From Cetobacterium somerae ATCC BAA-474 (lineage in GTDB: Bacteria; Fusobacteriota; Fusobacteriia; Fusobacteriales; Fusobacteriaceae), in the NCBI RefSeq assembly GCF_000479045.1, contig NZ_KI518170.1, positions 1 through 64,000 of the forward strand: a stretch of DNA of 64,000 bases. The letters run 5' to 3'. Shown here piece by piece: positions 1 through 8,128 of the stretch (the first letter of the stretch is position 1; each line of letters opens with the position of its first letter). A program made the position numbers and the translations under genes. The notes below the pieces were generated by a model. That model was not told where the DNA came from. It made no database searches and saw nothing but the letters and a program-made list of their open reading frames with translations.

Positions 1-40
1 CAATTCCAAAGTAAAAAAATATTGGAGTTGCTCTTTTTAT
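1..40. terminator. Probable terminator hairpin at window edge
   Basis: Bases 1-9 (CAATTCCAA) pair with 22-30 (TTGGAGTTG), with one G-U, across an A-rich loop. A T-rich tract follows on the + strand at 31-38. It probably ends a gene lying left of the window, and may also end the minus-strand gene at 52-462. Confidence 0.4.
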
Positions 41-51
41 TATAAACTTAT

Positions 52-462
52 TTATTTTTTTTTCATAAATTTTTGAAAATAATTATTTTGAGAATCTTTA
101 TTAACCTGGTTTTCTTTTATTTTTCCAGATTTTTTTGAATCGGACTTATTTCCTAAAGATCCTACTTTGAAATACTTAGGAAATTTTTCATAAATATTTT
201 TTTGTACTTTTGAATAATCACTTCCATCGCCAATAACAAATTCTTCATATACCTCATCTTCATCATCAACGTAAATAGTAATCTCTAGTAAATCGTTTTT
301 CTTTGTTTTTATAAGATTAAAATCTTTTATATTTTCAATTAAAAACTCATCAGCTTCATCGTCAACTTTATTTAGTACAACTAACTCTCCATCTAATTTT
401 TTTGCTAATTTAATATATCCTTCTAAAATTTCAATTAACATATCTCTTGTAACATTATACAT
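52..462 (-). CDS. Hypothetical acidic protein with basic C-terminal tail
   Basis: A 136-residue protein I do not recognise. Residues 1-85 are strongly acidic, with runs such as DDEDEVYEEF, and alternate hydrophobic and charged residues like a small alpha/beta domain. The last 30 residues are Lys/Ser/Asn-rich and probably disordered, ending in KKK. There is no signal peptide or membrane segment. The ATG at 462 is preceded by AAGGAGG at good spacing, which supports translation. It is a single gene facing away from the purine permease, and no function can be assigned from sequence or context. Confidence 0.75.
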   Translation of the reverse strand: MYNVTRDMLIEILEGYIKLAKKLDGELVVLNKVDDEADEFLIENIKDFNLIKTKKNDLLEITIYVDDEDEVYEEFVIGDGSDYSKVQKNIYEKFPKYFKVGSLGNKSDSKKSGKIKENQVNKDSQNNYFQKFMKKK

Positions 463-588
463 AGCTAAAAACCTCCTTATTATATGTTTTATACTGTATT
501 ATTATCTCATATTTTATAAAAACTTACAATATTTTCAATATTATTAAAAATAACAATTATTTTCAATTAATAAAACTTCAGATAAGAG

Positions 589-612
589 GCATTATATGTA
601 GTTTTATAATGC
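589..612. repeat. Inverted repeat in the 463-846 intergenic region
   Basis: GCATTATA (589-596) and TATAATGC (605-612) form a perfect 8-bp inverted repeat with an 8-nt spacer. It lies between two divergently transcribed genes and could be an operator or weak hairpin. The rest of 463-729 is featureless AT-rich DNA to my eye. Confidence 0.4.
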
Positions 613-729
613 GATTTAATTTATTGTAATTATTATTTTTACTTATCATTAATTTTATTAAAAATAAGCGAATAAAACAACTCACTATTATTTATATTTT
701 TATATTTTAAATACTCAAAAACAAAAAAG

Positions 730-758
730 TTGACAAATTTTGTGAAATATAGTACAAT
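730..758 (+). promoter_or_regulatory. Sigma-70-type promoter for purine permease
   Basis: TTGACA at 730-735 and TACAAT at 753-758 are separated by exactly 17 bp. The predicted start near 765 places the riboswitch at the very 5' end of the transcript. Confidence 0.85.
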
Positions 759-773
759 AGTCTGTATTTTTAT

Positions 774-842
774 CACTGATATAATCCTGTAATAAGGTCA
801 GGAGTTTCTACAAGCCACCGTAAATGGCTTATTATTAGGAGG
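774..842 (+). promoter_or_regulatory. Purine riboswitch, adenine-type specificity base
   Basis: The three-way junction is clear. P1 is 776-780 with 834-838, J1/2 is ATATAATC, P2 is CCTG/CAGG, J2/3 is AGTTTCTAC, P3 is AAGCCA/TGGCTT, and L3 is CCGTAAA. L2 carries the GG expected to pair with CC of L3. By alignment with the B. subtilis xpt aptamer, the base equivalent to C74 is T at 832; U74 is the adenine-specifying state. The 3' strand of P1 includes 837-838, the first two bases of the Shine-Dalgarno AGGAGG (837-842). Ligand-stabilised P1 would therefore tend to block ribosome binding, an inferred translational OFF switch. No terminator T-run is present. Confidence 0.9.
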
Positions 843-846
843 AGTA

Positions 847-2175
847 ATGGAAAACATTAAACAAAAGAATAATGGTGTGCTAAGGGCTATTGATTCTTAC
901 TTTCAACTTAGCCATTATAACACTACAATTTCAACAGAAATAACTGCTGGAATTACAACTTTTATGACGATGGCATACATCTTAATAGTTCAGCCTTTAT
1001 TTATGAGTGCTGCTGGAATGGATGTTAAAGCTGTTACTATTGTAACTGCTCTGCTATCAGCTGCTTTTTCTATCGTTATGGGTCTTTATACAAATAGACC
1101 ATTTGCTATGGCACCAGCTATGGGAGGAAATGCATTTTTCGCCTATACTCTAGTCGCTGGAGGAATGGTTAATTGGCAAACAGCTATGGGAATGGTATTT
1201 TTATCTGGAATAGGTTTTTTAGTTCTTACAGTTTTCGGATTAAGAGGACTTATTGTAGAAGCAATTCCTAAAAACTTAAAGTTTGCTATAGGAGTAGCTG
1301 TTGGATTTTTTATAGCTATGGTAGGATTTAAAAATGGTCAAATAATGACAATTTCTAATGGAACTATATCTATGGGAAGTATCTATAATCCAAATACTAT
1401 ATTATCTTTAATCGGACTTTTTATTACAATTGCACTTGTTTTAAATAAAGTTAGAGGTGGAGTTTTAATTGGTATAGTGATTACTACACTACTTGGAATT
1501 CCAATGGGGATAACTCAAATACCTGAGAGCTTTTTCTCTATGCCACCATCAATATCTAGTATAGCTTTTAAACTTGATATAATGGGAGCATTAAAATTTG
1601 CATTTTTACCTTTAATATTCACATTTTTCGTAGGAGATTTCTTCTGTACTCTAGGGACTTTATTAGGAGTTTCAGCACAAGCTGGACTTTTAGATGAAAA
1701 TGGTAATTTACCAGAAGTAGATAAGCCTTTCCTAGTTGATTCTATAGCAACTATTGTTGGAGCATTATTTGGTTCTACAACAATAACAACATTTTTAGAG
1801 TCAGCAGCTGGAGTTGAAGAGGGAGGAAGAACAGGTCTAACTGCAATATCTACAGGAATTTGCTTTATATTTACAATTTTCTTAACACCAATTGTTTATA
1901 TAATTCCATCTGCTGCAACAGCACCAGCATTAATTTTTATAGGTATCCTTATGATGACAAGTATGAAGTTTATCGATATGGACGATATGACTGAATTTGT
2001 TCCAGCTGTTATTACAGTTATGTTTACTGTATTTACAGATAACATGGCATCTGGAATGAGCATGGGTATTATATCTCATGTAATTATAAAGGTATTAACT
2101 GGAAGATATAAAGAATTAAACATACCTGTGTTAATTTTAACACTACCACTATTAGGATATTTTATATTCTTATAA
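847..2175 (+). CDS. AzgA-type purine (adenine/guanine/hypoxanthine) permease, NCS2 superfamily
   Basis: A 442-residue inner-membrane proton symporter for purine bases, of the PbuG/PbuO/AdeP/GhxP group. Signatures are the N-terminal TTFMTMAYILIVQP, the AMAPAMGGNAFFAY segment of the first half, and ESAAGVEEGGRTGL near residue 318, which corresponds to the conserved substrate-site motif. About 12-14 hydrophobic segments run the length of the protein, and length is normal for the family. The ATG at 847 follows AGGAGGAG. The gene is monocistronic between its own promoter/riboswitch and a terminator. The riboswitch base T832 favours adenine as the sensed ligand, so adenine is a likely substrate, although family members also carry guanine or hypoxanthine. 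Confidence 0.93.
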   Translation: MENIKQKNNGVLRAIDSYFQLSHYNTTISTEITAGITTFMTMAYILIVQPLFMSAAGMDVKAVTIVTALLSAAFSIVMGLYTNRPFAMAPAMGGNAFFAYTLVAGGMVNWQTAMGMVFLSGIGFLVLTVFGLRGLIVEAIPKNLKFAIGVAVGFFIAMVGFKNGQIMTISNGTISMGSIYNPNTILSLIGLFITIALVLNKVRGGVLIGIVITTLLGIPMGITQIPESFFSMPPSISSIAFKLDIMGALKFAFLPLIFTFFVGDFFCTLGTLLGVSAQAGLLDENGNLPEVDKPFLVDSIATIVGALFGSTTITTFLESAAGVEEGGRTGLTAISTGICFIFTIFLTPIVYIIPSAATAPALIFIGILMMTSMKFIDMDDMTEFVPAVITVMFTVFTDNMASGMSMGIISHVIIKVLTGRYKELNIPVLILTLPLLGYFIFL

Positions 2176-2211
2176 CAAAATTAATCAAATATCAGATTGA
2201 ATAAAATTACA

Positions 2212-2245
2212 AAAGCTGAAGAATTAAAACTCTTCAGCTTTCTTT
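2212..2245. terminator. Bidirectional rho-independent terminator
   Basis: AAAGCTGAAGA (2212-2222) pairs with TCTTCAGCTTT (2231-2241) across an 8-nt loop. T-runs flank it on either strand. It separates the permease from the convergent opuC genes. Confidence 0.85.
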
Positions 2246-2253
2246 TATTTTTA

Positions 2254-3807
2254 TTATTTTATAATACCTTTATTTTGGAGAAATTTGTTAATAATATTTT
2301 CAATAGGTTCATTTCCTTCAATTGCTAAAAGATTCAACTCTTGCATCTCATCTTCATTTAAAGCTTCTACAAGAGAGTCTAACGCTTCAATAACATCTCC
2401 TTTTGTATTTTCAAACCCCTTTCTCATTGTAACTACAACTTCGTAAGGTGGAAAAAACTTTAAATCATCCTCTAAAAGAAGTAACTTATGTTTAGCTATC
2501 AATCCATCTGTAGAATAAACTAAAGCAACCTCAATCTTATCTGAAACTAAAGAGTTAATAACCAATCCCTGATCCATAGACAAAATACTTTTAAATCTTA
2601 TATTGTAAGCTTTTTGTATTCCTAAAAGTCCATCTTCTCTCTCCATAAACTCATGAGGACCACTTAAAACCATATTATTTGCATATCTTTTTAAATCACT
2701 AATAGTTTTTATTCCATACTTTTGAGCTACTTCTGGTTTCATAGCAAAAGCATATGTATTTTCAAATCCCATAGGTTCTCTAATATCTAAATTGTGATCT
2801 GCTAAATATTCAGATTTTATAATATCAAATACAGTTTTAGCATCTGCCTTCTCTTTCTTTCCTAAATAAGCTGCGTATGCTACACCTGTATATTCAGGGT
2901 ACACATCAATATCTCCACTTTTAATAGCCTCAAATATAACTGTTCCTGTTCCAAGCTCTACTGTTTTTACTTTATAATTAGTTTTAGCTTCTATTACTTG
3001 AGACATCATAACACCTAAAATTCTTTGCTCATTATAATTTTTATGTCCCACAACAATTGTTGGAATACCTCTATTTTTATTATTTTCATATATTCTAAAT
3101 CCAATTCCTAGTATTAAAATAGCTAGAACTATTTTTAAAATTTTTACATTTTTCTTTTTTTCTTTCGGATTTGTTAGCATTCCACTAGGAGTCAATACTT
3201 TTTCCAAAACTCCTAAAAAATAATTTGCTACAAAAGCTAAAATAGCAGTTGGAATAGCTCCTGTTAAAACCAAATTATTATTACTTGTAGATATTCCTCT
3301 AAATATAAGTTCTCCTAATCCGCCAGCTCCAATTAGTGCTGCAATTGTAGCTGTGCCTATTGTAGCAACAGTTGAAATTCTAATTCCACCCATTATAACT
3401 GCTACAGCAATTGGTAATTTAACCTTAGTCAAAACTTGGAAATTAGTCATCCCCATACCAATAGCAGATTGAATTGTAGATTTATCTACACCTTTTATTC
3501 CAATATACGTATTTGTTATAATTGGTAATAGCGAGTATAAAAAAAGTACAAATACTGCTGGCTTTATTCCGATTCCCATAATAGGAATTATCAGACCAAA
3601 TAATGCTAAACTAGGTATTGTTTGAAATATTCCAGCTATAGTTAAAACTACTTTAGAAAGTCGTTCACTTCTAATTATAAAAATCCCTATTGGAACCCCA
3701 ATTATAATTGCTATAGCTACAGCAAGACCTGTTATCTCTATATGCTGCATAAGTGCAACATGAACCTCAGGTAGTTTTTCTATAAAATATTTTATAAATG
3801 AGTTCAT
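2254..3807 (-). CDS. Glycine betaine/carnitine/choline ABC transporter, fused permease and substrate-binding protein
   Basis: A 517-residue fusion. Residues 1-215 form a MetI-like permease (OpuCB/OpuBB type) with about six membrane segments and the inner-membrane-component EAA-like region around IQSAIGMGMTNFQVLTKVKLP. Residues 225-240 form a further membrane segment, and 248-517 form an OsmF/OpuCC-type quaternary-ammonium-binding domain (IVVGHKNYNEQRILGVMMSQ; GDIDVYPEYTG). This tethered architecture is common in OpuC systems. It imports osmoprotectants such as betaine or choline. The start overlaps the stop of the upstream ATPase gene by 4 bp, so the two are translationally coupled. The exact solute cannot be read from sequence. 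Confidence 0.92.
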   Translation of the reverse strand: MNSFIKYFIEKLPEVHVALMQHIEITGLAVAIAIIIGVPIGIFIIRSERLSKVVLTIAGIFQTIPSLALFGLIIPIMGIGIKPAVFVLFLYSLLPIITNTYIGIKGVDKSTIQSAIGMGMTNFQVLTKVKLPIAVAVIMGGIRISTVATIGTATIAALIGAGGLGELIFRGISTSNNNLVLTGAIPTAILAFVANYFLGVLEKVLTPSGMLTNPKEKKKNVKILKIVLAILILGIGFRIYENNKNRGIPTIVVGHKNYNEQRILGVMMSQVIEAKTNYKVKTVELGTGTVIFEAIKSGDIDVYPEYTGVAYAAYLGKKEKADAKTVFDIIKSEYLADHNLDIREPMGFENTYAFAMKPEVAQKYGIKTISDLKRYANNMVLSGPHEFMEREDGLLGIQKAYNIRFKSILSMDQGLVINSLVSDKIEVALVYSTDGLIAKHKLLLLEDDLKFFPPYEVVVTMRKGFENTKGDVIEALDSLVEALNEDEMQELNLLAIEGNEPIENIINKFLQNKGIIK

Positions 3808-4982
3808 ACAGCATCACCCATTCCTATAGATTCCTCTTCAACTTCAGGAGATGGAGCTATTTTACTAATAGCATTAACCAGTCCTAAATTTGTTATAACT
3901 CCCGTTAATCTATTTCTATCATCAACAACAGGTATAACTTTTGCATTTATACTAGACATCTTATTTAAAACATCCAGTAAATTACTATCTTTATCTATAG
4001 TAGTAAACTCTTTATCCATAATATCTCTTACTCTTAAAATATTATTTTCCATAGCATAAATCAAATTTTTTCTAAATATTATCCCAATAGGTTCACTATA
4101 TCTTCCACCCTCAGTTTCAGTAACAATAAGAAAATCTGTATCGTGAGTTTTTAAAAGATTAAAAGCTCTAGAGATATTACTTCTTTTTTCAATTGTCCAA
4201 TAGTGTTTAGACATTATATCTGAAACAAGTAACTTTTTAGGAGTTTTCCAAATTCTATCTTTTCCAATAAACTGCTCTATATACTCAGAAGCTGGCCTTT
4301 TTAAAATTTCATCTGGAGTATCAAATTGCAAAATCTCTCCATCTTTTAGAAACGCTATTCTCTCTCCTAATTTTATAGCTTCATCCATATCATGAGTAAC
4401 AAATATAATAGTTTTTCCTAACTCTTTTTGTAGTTTTAAAACTTCATCTTGAATACTTTCTCTAGTTATAGGATCTAATGCGGAAAATGGTTCATCCATC
4501 AAAATTATATCAGGATTTGTAGCCAAAGCTCTAGCTATTCCAACTCTTTGCTTTTGACCTCCCGATACTTCATGAGGATATTTTTCATAGTATATTTCAG
4601 GATCAAGATTTAAAAGATTTAATAATTCATAAGCTCTATTTTTTCTTCTTTCTTTTTCCCATTTTAAAAGTTTAGGAACGAGCTCTATATTCTCACCAAT
4701 AGTCATATGAGGCATAAGTCCCTCTTTTTGTATAACATACCCAATTCTTCTTCTAAGAATTATTGGATCCACTGTACTTATATCTTCTCCATCTATAAGT
4801 ACAACACCACTAGATGGATCAATAAGTCTATTTATTAATTTCATTGTTGTTGTTTTCCCACAACCAGATTCTCCAATTAAAACGACAAACTCTCCAGTTT
4901 TTATTTTAAAATCTATATTTTTTAAAATAAGTGTTCTTTTATCATAAGATTTTGTAACTTTTTTAAACTCAATCATACTCAA
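3804..4982 (-). CDS. opuCA: Osmoprotectant ABC transporter ATPase with tandem CBS domains (OpuCA/ProV type)
   Basis: A 392-residue cytoplasmic ATPase energising the permease encoded immediately downstream. Walker A is GESGCGKTTT near residue 38, the signature is VSGGQKQR, Walker B is IILMDEPFSALDP, and the switch histidine is in FVTHD. Residues about 255-375 form two CBS motifs, which in OpuA relatives sense ionic strength or cyclic di-AMP. The last residues are acidic, a feature of OpuA-type regulation. Start 4982 (or Met3 at 4976) lies just after a GAGGTG ribosome site. Which signal the CBS pair reads here is unknown. Confidence 0.92.
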   Translation of the reverse strand: MSMIEFKKVTKSYDKRTLILKNIDFKIKTGEFVVLIGESGCGKTTTMKLINRLIDPSSGVVLIDGEDISTVDPIILRRRIGYVIQKEGLMPHMTIGENIELVPKLLKWEKERRKNRAYELLNLLNLDPEIYYEKYPHEVSGGQKQRVGIARALATNPDIILMDEPFSALDPITRESIQDEVLKLQKELGKTIIFVTHDMDEAIKLGERIAFLKDGEILQFDTPDEILKRPASEYIEQFIGKDRIWKTPKKLLVSDIMSKHYWTIEKRSNISRAFNLLKTHDTDFLIVTETEGGRYSEPIGIIFRKNLIYAMENNILRVRDIMDKEFTTIDKDSNLLDVLNKMSSINAKVIPVVDDRNRLTGVITNLGLVNAISKIAPSPEVEEESIGMGDAV

Positions 4983-5076
4983 TCACCTCAAAATATAAAT
5001 TTTTGTAAAACAAAACCTAATACAGTGTTTGTACTTAAAAATCTTATTTTTCCTTTTTATTTTTTTGTTTTTTTAT

Positions 5077-6279
5077 TTAAGAATTTTCTAACAGTTTTTT
5101 ATATGTAGAGTTTATACCTATAGCACCTAAAGGAGCTGTTATTAAAACGCTTAAAATGGCTATAGCTTGCATTACTTCTCCACCAACAACTCCCATTTGA
5201 AGTGGAATACCAGCTTTTGCTGATTGAACAGTAGCTTTAGGTAAATATGCAATAACACAAAACAATCTCTCTCTGTATGTTAAATTTGTACCAATTAAAG
5301 CAATTAAAACTCCAATTGATCTTATAGATAAAGAATAAGTTAAAATTGTTAATCCAATAAAAAAGTAACCACCTACTAATCCTGGATTTATAGCCATTCC
5401 TACAAAAGTAAATAGATATATTTTTCCATATTTCCATATCTCATTCATTCCTTTATGAATCTCTTTATACTTTTCTACTTGATAATAACGAATAAAAAAT
5501 CCCAGAGACATTATTGTTAATAGTGAATTATATAAAGTAAAATGAAACGTATTTTCTATAAATCTAAGGACTAAGCAAATTGTAAAAACTACAGCTATTT
5601 TTATCTTGTTATTATTTATTTTTAAATAACTATATTTCCCAATCAATCCCACTAACCACCCAATTATTAAACTGACTACAATAGATACTGGTATAAGAAA
5701 TATTTGAGTTTTAAAATCAAAAGTTCCACCATCGAGTTTTTGAAAATATATTGCTAAAAAAGATGTAAATAGAGTAATAGCTATTGTATCATCTGCAGAT
5801 GCTCCCACTAATAATAACTGTGGAATAGATTTTTTTTGACCAATATTTTTATCTATTAAACTTACCATAGATGGAATCAAAACTGCTGGGCTAACAGCAG
5901 CTATAATAAACCCTAAAATAGCTCCTTGAATAAAAGTAAAACCTAAAAAAATAGTTGATAAATATGCTATTGCAAAACCTTCTAAAGTTGCAGGAATAAT
6001 ACTTAACAATATAGCTGGTCGGCCTATTTTTTTTATTTGATCTGCACCTATACCAAGTCCCCCAATAAATAAAACGATTATTAAAGCTATATCTTTTAAA
6101 ATTGGTGCTAATTCAAGAGCTAACTCTGGTGTTTTATTTAAACCATATGGTCCAATTAAAACTCCTGCAATCATCATTCCAATTAAAGACGGGAACTTAA
6201 TCTTTTCAAAAATCTTCCCTACATAATTTGAATAAAATGCTAAAAAAATAAAAAAAAGTAAAACAATAAAGTAATTCAT
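5077..6279 (-). CDS. Monovalent cation:proton antiporter under fluoride riboswitch control
   Basis: A 400-residue inner-membrane protein of the CPA (NhaP/KefB-like) superfamily with 11-13 hydrophobic segments. Recognisable parts are FPSLIGMMIAGVLIGPYGL at the N-terminus and LVGASADDTIAITLF near residue 157, which carries the paired acidic residues (DD) of the ion-binding site. There is no C-terminal TrkA-N or cytosolic domain. The SD CAAGGAGGAGAGA precedes the ATG. The leader is a fluoride riboswitch with its own terminator, so expression is predicted to rise with fluoride. Antiporters of this superfamily are known members of fluoride-riboswitch regulons. The role could be fluoride/proton homeostasis, with the transported cation undetermined. 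Confidence 0.88.
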   Translation of the reverse strand: MNYFIVLLFFIFLAFYSNYVGKIFEKIKFPSLIGMMIAGVLIGPYGLNKTPELALELAPILKDIALIIVLFIGGLGIGADQIKKIGRPAILLSIIPATLEGFAIAYLSTIFLGFTFIQGAILGFIIAAVSPAVLIPSMVSLIDKNIGQKKSIPQLLLVGASADDTIAITLFTSFLAIYFQKLDGGTFDFKTQIFLIPVSIVVSLIIGWLVGLIGKYSYLKINNNKIKIAVVFTICLVLRFIENTFHFTLYNSLLTIMSLGFFIRYYQVEKYKEIHKGMNEIWKYGKIYLFTFVGMAINPGLVGGYFFIGLTILTYSLSIRSIGVLIALIGTNLTYRERLFCVIAYLPKATVQSAKAGIPLQMGVVGGEVMQAIAILSVLITAPLGAIGINSTYKKLLENS

Positions 6280-6297
6280 CTCTCTCCTCCTTGAAAT

Positions 6298-6368
6298 AAA
6301 AAAGACTCCTACCCTTAAAAAAGAGTAGGAGTCATTAGCTTTCGCGTTTAATGGCGAACTCCATCGCC
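6298..6368 (-). promoter_or_regulatory. Fluoride riboswitch (crcB motif) with overlapping terminator
   Basis: Read on the minus strand, the leader starts GGCGATGGAGTTCGCC (6368-6353) and continues with an AAACGC-GAAA-GCTAATGA segment. It closes with ACTCCTAC (6332-6325), matching the crcB-motif core. GGAGT (6362-6358) can form the aptamer pseudoknot with ACTCC (6332-6328). The same ACTCC is the 5' arm of a strong terminator (6304-6333, then T-run to 6298). The two structures are mutually exclusive, so fluoride binding should prevent termination, giving a transcriptional ON switch. Confidence 0.95.
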
Positions 6369-6478
6369 TATTTATTAAATTAATCTTTTATTATTATATC
6401 ATATTTTCAAATAAAGTAAAGAAATAATTTTACTGTATACAATATAACTAATATGTTCTATTAAAATATGAATTGTAC

Positions 6479-6507
6479 TTGACACAATAATTCTTTTATT
6501 ATAAAAT
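6479..6507 (+). promoter_or_regulatory. Promoter for the PTS gene
   Basis: TTGACA (6479-6484), 17 bp, then TAAAAT (6502-6507). It lies 47 bp before the start codon, and AGGAGG precedes the ATG. Confidence 0.7.
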
Positions 6508-6553
6508 ATGTTAGAAATAAAATTTCAAAAACAAATATATTTAGGAGGGAAAA

Positions 6554-8011
6554 ATGTTTAGTTATTTACAAAAAATAGGTAAAGCACTAATGGTTCCTGT
6601 TGCAGTTTTACCAGCTGCTGCAATTTTATTAGGATTAGGTTACTTTATTGACCCAACTGGTTGGGGAGGAAATAGTGCGTTAGCTGCATTTTTAATTAAA
6701 TCGGGGGCTGCGATAATAGATCAAATGCCTATATTATTTGCTGTTGGTGTTGCCTTTGGAATGTCTAAAGACAAAAATGGTTCTGCTGCTTTAACAGGTT
6801 TAGTAGGTTTCTTAGTACTTACTACATTATTATCACCTGGTGCTGTTGGACAAATTATGAAAATAGACAATGTACCTGTTGGATTTAGTAAAATAAATAA
6901 CCAATTTATAGGTATCTTAGTTGGAGTTATCTCTTCAGCTTTATATAACAGATTTAGCGATGTTGAGTTACCTAAGGCTTTATCATTCTTTAGTGGAAAG
7001 AGATTAGTTCCAATCATTACATCATTTGTTATGATTATAGTTGCTTTCCTTTTAATGTATGTATGGCCAACAATTTATGATGGGCTAGTTAACTTTGGAG
7101 AGGGAATCAGTGGAATGGGAGCTGTTGGAGCTGGAATCTACGGATTCTTAAACAGACTTTTAATTCCTGTTGGATTACACCATGCTTTAAACTCAGTATT
7201 CTGGTTTGACGTTGCTGGAATCAATGATATCCCTAAATTCTTAGGTGGAGCTCAATCAATTGCAAATGGAACTGGAATCCCTGGAGTTACTGGAATGTAT
7301 CAAGCTGGATTCTTCCCAATTATGATGTTTGGTCTTTTAGGAGCAGCAGTTGCTTTCGTAAAAACAGCTAAACCAGAGAATAAAGATAAAATTAAATCTA
7401 TCATGATTGCTGCTGGATTTGCAACTTTCTTAACAGGAGTTACTGAGCCACTAGAGTTTGCATTCATGTTCGTTGCACCTGGATTATATTTAGTTCATGC
7501 TATATTAACTGGAATCTCTTTATTTATAGCTGCTACTATGCACTGGATTGCTGGATTTGGATTCTCTGCTGGATTAATAGATATGCTTTTATCATCTAGA
7601 AACCCACTAGCTACAGGATGGTATATGTTAGTTATACAAGGTATTGTATTCTTCTTCTTATACTACTTTATCTTCTACTTTATCATTACAAGATTTAATC
7701 TTAAAACTCCTGGAAGAGAGGATGCTGATCCTTCTGAAGAGGAAAATGCTCCATCAAAAGCTTCTACAAATGATGAGTTAGCTGAAAGAATGTTACCACT
7801 TTTAGGTGGAACTGATAACTTAGTGACTATAGATAACTGTATCACTAGATTAAGACTTGATGTTAAAGATAGTTCATTAGTAAATGAAGTAGAAATTAAG
7901 AAATTAGGAGTAGCTGGAGTATTAAAACCAAGTAAAACTTCTGTTCAAATTATAGTTGGAACTCAAGTTGAGTTTGTAGCTAATGCTTTAAAAAGAATGA
8001 CAGGAAAATAG
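6554..8011 (+). CDS. nagE: PTS EIICB, N-acetylglucosamine/glucose family
   Basis: A 485-residue sugar phosphotransferase permease. The N-terminal IIC domain (1-375) has the family segments MVPVAVLPAAAILLGLGY, PVGLHHALNSVFWFDVAG and GVTEPLEFAFMFVAP. A charged linker (390-410) leads to the IIB domain (411-485), whose phosphorylated cysteine is Cys429 in DNCITRLRL. The GLHHALN and FFPIMMFGL features fit the GlcNAc-type (NagE) subfamily better than glucose (PtsG), but specificity is inferred. There is no fused IIA domain, so a separate EIIA is required and is not encoded in this window. The gene stands alone between its promoter and a terminator. Confidence 0.88.
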   Translation: MFSYLQKIGKALMVPVAVLPAAAILLGLGYFIDPTGWGGNSALAAFLIKSGAAIIDQMPILFAVGVAFGMSKDKNGSAALTGLVGFLVLTTLLSPGAVGQIMKIDNVPVGFSKINNQFIGILVGVISSALYNRFSDVELPKALSFFSGKRLVPIITSFVMIIVAFLLMYVWPTIYDGLVNFGEGISGMGAVGAGIYGFLNRLLIPVGLHHALNSVFWFDVAGINDIPKFLGGAQSIANGTGIPGVTGMYQAGFFPIMMFGLLGAAVAFVKTAKPENKDKIKSIMIAAGFATFLTGVTEPLEFAFMFVAPGLYLVHAILTGISLFIAATMHWIAGFGFSAGLIDMLLSSRNPLATGWYMLVIQGIVFFFLYYFIFYFIITRFNLKTPGREDADPSEEENAPSKASTNDELAERMLPLLGGTDNLVTIDNCITRLRLDVKDSSLVNEVEIKKLGVAGVLKPSKTSVQIIVGTQVEFVANALKRMTGK

Positions 8012-8022
8012 TTTTAAAATGA

Positions 8023-8050
8023 AAAGGTTGTCTTATAGACAGCCTTTTTT
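8023..8050 (+). terminator. Rho-independent terminator after the PTS gene
   Basis: AAAGGTTGTC (8023-8032) pairs with GACAGCCTTT (8038-8047), with one G-U. A T-run follows. Confidence 0.85.
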
Positions 8051-8065
8051 ATTTTACCTTAAAAT

Positions 8066-8094
8066 TTGAATTTTGCTAAATTCAGTGATACACT
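8066..8094 (+). promoter_or_regulatory. Promoter for sbcDC operon
   Basis: TTGAAT (8066-8071), 17 bp, then TACACT (8089-8094), 35 bp before the sbcD start. Confidence 0.6.
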
Positions 8095-8128
8095 GTATTA
8101 AAGAAGAAATAATTTAGGAGGGGCTTTT

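Noticed and set aside
5020-5040. Recurrent TAATACAGT/ACTGTATTA word before several genes (about 490, 5028, 8092, 28889)
   Set aside because: The copies differ in orientation and position relative to starts and are close to AT-rich -10 sequences, so chance is sufficient.
5237-5437. Short minus-strand frame inside the antiporter
   Set aside because: It lies in another frame of a conserved membrane-protein gene, without SD or sensible composition.
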